From Opeltia flavorubescens (lineage: Eukaryota > Ascomycota > Lecanoromycetes > Teloschistales > Teloschistaceae): 64,000 bases of DNA. Shown in pieces: positions 57,101-64,000 of this stretch. The stretch lies in contig KE546968.1 of assembly GCA_000442125.1 (NCBI GenBank), positions 1,267,932 to 1,331,931 of the forward strand, written 5' to 3'. The notes under the pieces were generated by a model. That model did not search any database and had not been told where the DNA came from. It saw nothing but the letters and a program-made list of their open reading frames with translations. The translations under genes were made by a program, and so were the position numbers. How positions within the stretch are numbered: position 1 is the first letter of the stretch; each line of letters starts with the position of its first letter.

Positions 57101-60100
57101 AACGATTTAATTTTTTTATTAATAATGATTATAAAATTTTTAACTATATTTTTAAATATTTTTAACTTATTTATAGGGTTTTTCGAGCTTATTTTTTAAA
57201 ATTCTATAATACTAGTATAATAGATAATTTATTAAGTAATAATATTAATAATAAGGGTTATATATTTTAAAATTTTAAATAAATCCGATTATTTAAATAT
57301 AAACTAGATAAATATTAAATTTAAAAAAAATAATTATTATATATTATATTTTTTATATATATTATTTTTTTAGAAGTTTTTTTAAAAATAATTATAATAA
57401 TATTTATTTTTTTATTTTTTTTTATTAATATTTTAATTTTTAATTTCTATTTAAATACTAATATTAAATAATAATTTATAAAATTAATAATTATATTATT
57501 TAGATATATTATTATATTTATTATTTATTATTTTTTTATTTTTTATTTTTATTCGAATTAATACTTTTAATATTTTTTTATTTATAGATTATTTCTATTT
57601 ATTTATTTCTTTTAATTTTTTAAACTTTTTAGATATTATTATATAATCGGCCTTTTATTATATATAAAATTTAATTTTATTTTTATTCTATTTTAATTTT
57701 TATTTTTTACTATCTATAGTTTTCGGATTAATAAAATATAATTTTAATTTTATAAAAAAAGCTATTATAATAGAAAAAATTAAATAAAACCTTTTATATA
57801 ATAATAAAAATTTAATTAAAGTAGTAAATTTAATTAATAAAACGAGTTTATTTATAAAATATTAATCCGGCTAGCTTTATAAAATTTAAGATCTTTAATA
57901 TTAAAGTATTTATTTTAATAATTAAAATTAAAGATATATTATATATATAATTAATTTTTAGATATTTAATAAATAATTTTATTATTAAATATATTATATA
58001 AATTCTATTAATTATTATTATAATTAATATAATTAATATAATATATAATTTATAAATTATAAAATTTAAATTTTATTTTTATATAAAAAACTATTATATT
58101 ATATTAATTCAATAAAATTTATTAATATTTTTTATAATTTAATAATTATAATTTTTAGGTATTTTTATTATATTTTAAAGGTTTTAGATTCGAATTCTAA
58201 TAAAAATCTTGTATATTTATTTTTAAAATCCGATAGCGAAAATAAAATATAATTTTTTAAAATATTTTAATTTTAGTTAAAATTATTTAAAAAAAATTTA
58301 ATACTAAAATTATAGTATATAAAAAAATTAATTTAGTTTTTATTAAAAATATAGTTTTAAATAATTAAATAATATATATTAATTATATATTTATAATTTT
58401 AATACTTTTTATAAATAATATATTATAATAATATATATTAAATATATTAATTAAAAGGATATAATTTCTAAAATTTTTATTATATTATTTTTATATTTAT
58501 ATTCTAGATATATTAGCTTTAGCGGGATAATATAATATATAAATTATTAAAACTCGGCTATTAATATTATTTTCTTTTTTAATATTTAAATAGTTATTAA
58601 TAAATAAATAAATTAAAAGTTTAATTTAATTTAATTTATTTAAAATATTTAATATATTTATTTTATTTTTTTATTAAATAAAATTTAATTTTATATTTTT
58701 TAAAGCGGCTTTATAGATTTTTACGTAATATATATTATATTCTATAATTAAAGTTATTATTCTAGTTATTTAAATTTATAAAAAATTAAAATTATTTAAT
58801 CTAGCGATTTTATATTATTTATTTAGTTTATTTATTAATAATAAAACGGTTTTAATATCTATTTAATAAAGTTATTTAAAATTTTAATTATTTTTCTCGC
58901 GTAATTAATAAAAAAATTAATAAATAATATTTAAAAAAAATTAATAATTTATATTATTATTAATTATAGTATAAAAACCGTATTTATATTATAATTTTTT
59001 ATAGTTGTTTTTTATTATAATAAGTTTTTATAAATAAATATTAAAAACCTATTTAAGATAATAAATAATTATATTATTTAAATATATTATTAAAGATTTT
59101 TTAAATAATTCTATTTTTTTTAATTTAAAATTAAACTAATTTTTTTAATAAATACGGTTCTATAAAGTTCTATTATTAATTTATAGTTTTAAAATTAATA
59201 ATAATATAAAACTTAGTTTAGTAATTAGTTATAATTTATATATAAAAGTTTATATAATTATTATATTATTAATTACCCCGCGAGCGGGAATATATCGATT
59301 ATAGAATTATATATAGATTTTTAAATTTTAAAACTATATTTTTTAAAAAAAAAAAATAATAAAATAATAATATTATAAAAGACTATATATATTAAACGAA
59401 TTATTAGTAGAAATTAATTCGATATTATTAAAATTAAATTCTAAAACGGTTTAAACTACCTATAAAACCGTATATAAAATTTATAATTTATTATTTTCTT
59501 TTAATTTAGTTACTTCTATAATTATTATTTATAATAACTAACGATAGCGCCTATTATAAAAAATAATAGATAAAATTTAAATATTCTATAAATTTAATAC
59601 GTTAATAATATTCTAATAATTCGATTTTTAAATTTTTTTTTAAAAATTTTAAACCGTTAGATATAGAAAAAATAATATAAAAAAATAATATATTAAAATA
59701 TAAAATACTAATATTTTATTAAATAAAATATTAAATTAAATTAAAATATATAATTTTAAAAAGAATTTATTAATATTAAAAATTTATAAAGAATTTAATA
59801 TTTAAAATACTATTTAATTGTTTTATTTAAGAATTTATATTAAATATATAATTTTTAAAAAAAAAATAGTAATTAAAATCCAAGTTTTAACTTTATTAAT
59901 ATTTTAAAAAAGTACTAAAGTTTATATAATATTAATATTTAAATATAAATATATTATTTATATATATTATTAATAATAAAGAATTAGGAATAAATAGATA
60001 TTAATTTAATAATTATTTATATTAAACGGGTTATAATATAATAAAAAAATATAATATTTATTTTATATTTAATAAAACGGATTAAATAATTATTTTAATT

Positions 60101-60589
60101 AAAAAAAAATAAAATAAAAAAAAAATATAAAATTTATATTTTAAAGTTTAAAAAATAATATTATATTATTTTTTTATAAAATTTTTAAAAGGGATATAAA
60201 AAAAAATTACTATTATTTATTAATTAGTATAATTTAATAATAATAGCTTCTAATTTAAAATTATAAAAAGAATTTTTATATAATTTATCTATTTTATTTT
60301 ATTAATAAAGTAAATTTTATAATTTATTTATAATTTTTTTTAATTTTAAATCTATTATATAATTATTATATTTAATTATTATAATTTATTTTATATATAA
60401 TAAATATAATTAAGCCCGATTCTATTAATAGATTTTTTTTATAAAATTAAATATCTATTTAATTTTAATAAAGGATATTAAATAAAAAAAAATATTTTAA
60501 ATAATTTAAATTAATTTAAAAAAATTAAAAATATTATTTTTTTAAAATTATTAGTTTAATATATATTTAGTAATATTTATATTAAAATA

Positions 60590-61905
60590 TTACTTTATTT
60601 TTATATAATTTCTTTAAATATATATAAATAATTAAAAAATACTAATTAAAAGTAGTATAAATAACTATATAAAATTAGTAGAATATAGATATATTATTTA
60701 TATATATTATTTATTAAATTTTTATAAATTAATTATTTTATATTAAATTATTAAAAAAACTATTATAATTTTTATTAAAATACTTTAGAAATTCCTTTTA
60801 ATAATAATTTATAAAATTTTATTAATTAAATTTAAATATTTTATTAATATTTTAATTATAATATAAATTTAATTTTATTATTAAATTTAAAATATTAATT
60901 AAATTATATATCAATCTATTTTTTTTTTATATATAAATAATACTTTTTAAATTTTTAAATTATTATCTAATAAATTATTATTATAATAATTTTTATAGAA
61001 TAATATAATATTTTAAAAATTTTTTTAATTATTTTAAAATAATTATATATTTTAATAAAAACACGGAATATTAAATAAGTATTTATAATAATAATCTATA
61101 AAATAATAAATATAAAATTATAAAAAAAATAAAATATAATATTAAAAAATAAAAAAAATAAATAATTATAAATATTTAAATAGATTTTATTAAATTTATT
61201 ATTTAATATTTAAAATTTATTAATATAAATTTTAAAAATTTTATATAATTAATATATTTAATAAATTATTAAATATATTAAATTCTATTAAATATTAATA
61301 TTTTAAAATAAATTTTTTAGTTTATAATTTTTATTTTTTTTTAATTAAAATTATTTAAAATATAATTTATATTAAAAAAATATATTAATATAAATAATAA
61401 ATATATAAATTTAAATTATTATTAATAATTTAATTTTCTTTTAAATATTATTTTATTATATTATTTTTTTTATTATATTTATTAATTTTATATTAAAATT
61501 ATTAAAATATTTATTTTTTAAATTCTAATTTAAAATATTATTTATTATTTATAATCTAATTATTATTATAAAATTCTAGATTATAAAGTTAATAATATAG
61601 GCTATATATAATAAAAAATTCTTAATTTTTTTCTATTTTTATTTAAATTAAAAGAGTTTATTTTTTTATTTTATTTTTAAAGTATTATTTAAATTTATAT
61701 TATTAATAATAATATTAAAAAATTTTTATTTAATTTAATAATAATTAATAAAAATTAATATTTTATTATATTATATTTTACTAGAATAATTAATATTTAA
61801 TAATATAAATTTAAATAACTATTTTTAAAATTAATATTAATTATTAATTTAATATACTAATATTTTTAAATATAAAATCTTTTAAAGGCTAGATTAGATC
61901 TATTT
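60590..61905 (+). repeat. left arm of long inverted repeat
   Basis: Reverse complement of 62,690..64,000 over at least 1.3 kb with small indels. Anchors: AACACGGAAT near 61060 pairs with ATTCCGCGTT at 63519..63528, and TTTAAAGGCT (61881..61890) pairs with AGCTTTTAAA (62701..62710). Both give the same symmetry centre, about 62,295. Differences such as CACGG against CGCGG are the A/G type expected if RIP hit the two copies separately. Treated as two fossil copies of one repeat in opposite orientation. Confidence 0.75.
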
Positions 61906-61919
61906 TTTCTATAATAAAT

Positions 61920-62455
61920 TTGGTAAAAAAAGGGTCCAGTTAATAAAAAAATTAATTTCTACCCGTTTATCTATTGGCTATAAGCTGCGTTCGTCTAAGC
62001 GAGGAATATTAAAATCAAGCCAGATTTTGCAGTTAGTATAACTCCTTCAGTTTTTTGTACAGTAATATACAAAGTAGTTTAATTTGAAGCGCTTAACGAG
62101 CGTATTCCAACGGCGTAAAAATTCTGGAATTTGAAGCTCTTTTGATAGCGCTATTAACTATAGAAGATCTATTCTAGCAATTTCGTTATACGGTACCTGG
62201 ATAATTAACCAGCTAGTAGGGCTGGCCGCCTTAACCGCCTATAGGCGCTACTCTATTAAAACGGCTACGAGAGCTAAAAAACTTGCAGTTAATGCGTACA
62301 GCTAAATATAAAAGCTATATAGGTGTAAAATATACTATTTTAAAGCCCTAGATTGGCGTTTTCTTATATTATAGAAATTATTAAAATCGGATAAAAATCT
62401 AGCGCGCTATTTAAAAAACAAATATTTTATCTTTTACCTATAATAAAGAATTTTT
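61920..62455. repeat. CpA-retaining island inside the isochore
   Basis: About 535 bp of near-normal composition in the middle of the inverted repeat. It keeps many CpA and TpG steps (AAGCCAGATTTTGCAGTTAG, CTTCAGTTTTTTGTACAG), unlike everything around it, so it was not mutated by RIP to the same degree. No protein-coding frame is visible. Words such as AACTCCTTCAGTTTTT and GGAATTTGAAGCTCTTTTGA remind me of non-coding parts of fungal DNA transposons, but I cannot name one. Its ends (AAAAGGGTCC near 61930 and, inverted, GGGCTCTTTT near 62469) are at best weakly similar. Confidence 0.55.
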
Positions 62456-62480
62456 TTGAAAAAATTCGGGCTCTTTTATA

Positions 62481-62690
62481 TTTATTATAAAAAAAATTGA
62501 ATTTATATTTAATAATTTATTATAGATTTTTTTATAAATATTAATAAAATTTTCTTTAAATATTCTATTCTAATTTATAATTTAATAATCGAATAATTTT
62601 AATTAATTAAATTAAAAAAATTTATAGTAATATTTATAAAAAAATTTATAATAAATTATTAAATATAAAATAAATTTTTTTTATAATAAA
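62481..62690. repeat. short inverted repeat (hairpin)
   Basis: Arms of about 70 bp: 62481..62550 (TTTATTATAAAAAAAATT...) and 62621..62690 (...TTTTTTTTATAATAAA), spacer 70 bp. It sits between the island and the right long arm, so it may be a remnant of terminal repeats of an inserted element. Confidence 0.55.
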
Positions 62691-64000
62691 TATTTAATTT
62701 AGCTTTTAAAGAATTTTATATTTAAAAATATTAATATACTAAATTAATAACTAATATTAATTTAAAAAGAATTATTTAAATTTATATTAATAAATATTAA
62801 TTATTTTAATAAAATATAATATAGTTATATATTAATTTTTATTAATTATTATTAAATTAAACGAAAATTTTTTAATATTATTACTAATAATATAAATTTA
62901 AATAATATTTTAAAAGTAGAATTAAAAAATAAATTTTTTTAATTTAAATAAAAATAGTATAAAATTAAAAATTTTTTATTATATTTAATTTAAATTATTA
63001 ATTTTATAATTTAGAACTTTATTATAATAATCGAATTATAAATAATAAATAATATTTTAAACCGGAATTTAAAAAAAAAATATTTTAATAATTTTAATAT
63101 AAAATTATTAAATATAATAAAAAAAATAATATTATAAAATAATATATTAAAAGAAATTAAATTATTAATAATAATTTAAATTTATATATTTATTATTTAT
63201 ATTAATTTATTTTTTAAATATAAATTTTATTTTAAATAATTTTAATTAAAAAAAATAAAAATTATAAATTAAAAAATTTATTTTAAAATATTAATATTTA
63301 ATAAAATTTAATATATTGAATTATTTATTAAATATATTAATTATATAAAATTCTTATAATTTATTTTAAGAAATTTTAAATATTAAATAATAAATTTAAT
63401 AAAATCTATTTAAATATTTATAATTAATTATTTTTTTTATTTTTTAATANTATATTTTATTTTTTTTATAATTTTATATTTATTATTTTATAGATTATTA
63501 ATATAAATATTTATTTAATATTCCGCGTTTTTATTAAAATATATAATTATTATAAAATAATTAAAAAAACTTTTAAAATGATATATTATTCTATAAAAAT
63601 TATTATAATAAAAGTTTATTAAATAATATTTTAAAAATTTAAAAAGTATTATTTATATATAAAGAAAAAAAGTAGATTAATATATAATTTAATTAATATT
63701 TTAAATTTAATAATAAAATTAGATTTATATTATAATTAAAATATTAATAATATATTAAAATTTAATTAATAAAATTTTATAAATTTTTATTAAAAGAAGT
63801 TTTTAGAGTATTTTAATAAAAATTATATCGATTTTTTTAATATTTTAATATAAAATAGTTAATTTATAAAAATTAAATAAATAGTATATATAAATAATAT
63901 ATTTATATTTTATTAATTTTATATACTTATTTATATTAATTTTAACTAGTATTTTTTAATTATTTATATATATTTAAAAAAATTATATAAAAATAAAATA
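62690..64000 (-). repeat. right arm of long inverted repeat, cut by window end
   Basis: Inverted copy of 60,590..61,905. Homology continues to the last base of the window (the end TTATATAAAAATAAAATA pairs with the sequence around 60,595), so the true arm is longer than 1.3 kb. Confidence 0.75.

Larger units (their letters stand above)
47870..64000. repeat. AT isochore, RIP-saturated repeat fossils
   Basis: From about 47,870 to the window end nearly every base is A or T, with no reading frame of useful length. The few remaining C and G bases stand almost only in CpG, CpT, CpC or GpG/ApG contexts; CpA and its partner TpG are nearly absent. That is the mark of repeat-induced point mutation run to exhaustion. 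The block most likely consists of old transposable elements. I cannot name a family: no protein motif, LTR pair or tRNA-primer site can be read. Anything inside is thoroughly broken by very many changes. It could be part of a centromeric, subtelomeric or interstitial AT block; the window does not show which. One N at 63450. Confidence 0.85.

Noticed and set aside
59277-59288. CCCGC-GA-GCGGG hairpin in the isochore
   Set aside because: Striking against the AT background, but only 12 bp and isolated; its G/C survive because they are not in CpA context.
47870-64000. Recognisable retroelement or DNA transposon proteins, LTR pairs, CRISPR arrays
   Set aside because: None could be read; the sequence is too degraded to assign a family, so only its fossil and RIP character is reported.

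Overview
This is nuclear DNA of a filamentous ascomycete (Pezizomycotina; Leotiomycetes is my guess, not proven). The support is short spliced genes with introns mostly of 43-70 nt carrying CTAAC/CTGAC-like branch sites, fungal-only families (Zn2Cys6 regulator, GH125 mannosidase, ECM4-type GST), and a terminal AT-only block that looks saturated by repeat-induced point mutation (RIP). Exon coordinates were worked out by hand from splice signals, phase and family knowledge, and every multi-exon model given keeps an open frame.

Layout, left to right. 1-10 kb: end of SEC1 (exocytosis), a GPANK1-like G-patch protein, a membrane short-chain dehydrogenase, the proteasome assembly factor UMP1, a prenylated UBL3-like ubiquitin-fold protein, and phosphomevalonate kinase ERG8. 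10-24 kb: a 1324-residue PPR protein, PNP oxidase (PDX3), a GH125 alpha-mannosidase, ubiquitin E1 (UBA1), a 35-bp inverted-repeat element, and an ECM4-type glutathione transferase. 24-32 kb: a secreted aspartic protease, a secreted protein of unknown function, and a divergent pair of His-rich stress-protein-like genes sharing one domain. 32-40 kb: POL32 and RAD18 head to head over a 219-bp promoter holding a symmetrical ACGCG cluster, then CHMP7 and TRS85 head to head. 40-47 kb: a Zn2Cys6 regulator, a secreted ferritin-like protein, a small doubtful gene and a secreted CAP protein. 47.87-64 kb: a gene-free AT isochore with almost no CpA/TpG, which includes a long inverted repeat (arms of at least 1.3 kb, right arm cut by the window end) around a non-RIPed island.

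Functional links. POL32 (Pol delta/zeta subunit) and RAD18 (PCNA ubiquitin ligase) act in the same DNA-damage-tolerance pathway and share a promoter with MBF/SBF-type sites. CHMP7 and TRS85 are both membrane-remodelling/trafficking genes with a shared promoter. UMP1, a UBL3-like protein, UBA1 and RAD18 all belong to the ubiquitin-proteasome system, but they are scattered and this may be chance. The secreted, lineage-variable genes lie mostly toward the isochore, as in other two-speed fungal genomes.

The items most worth a second look are the POL32-RAD18 promoter, the His-rich gene pair, the inverted repeat with its island, the UMP1 first exon that holds only the start codon, and the possible upstream nuclear-signal exon of UBA1.
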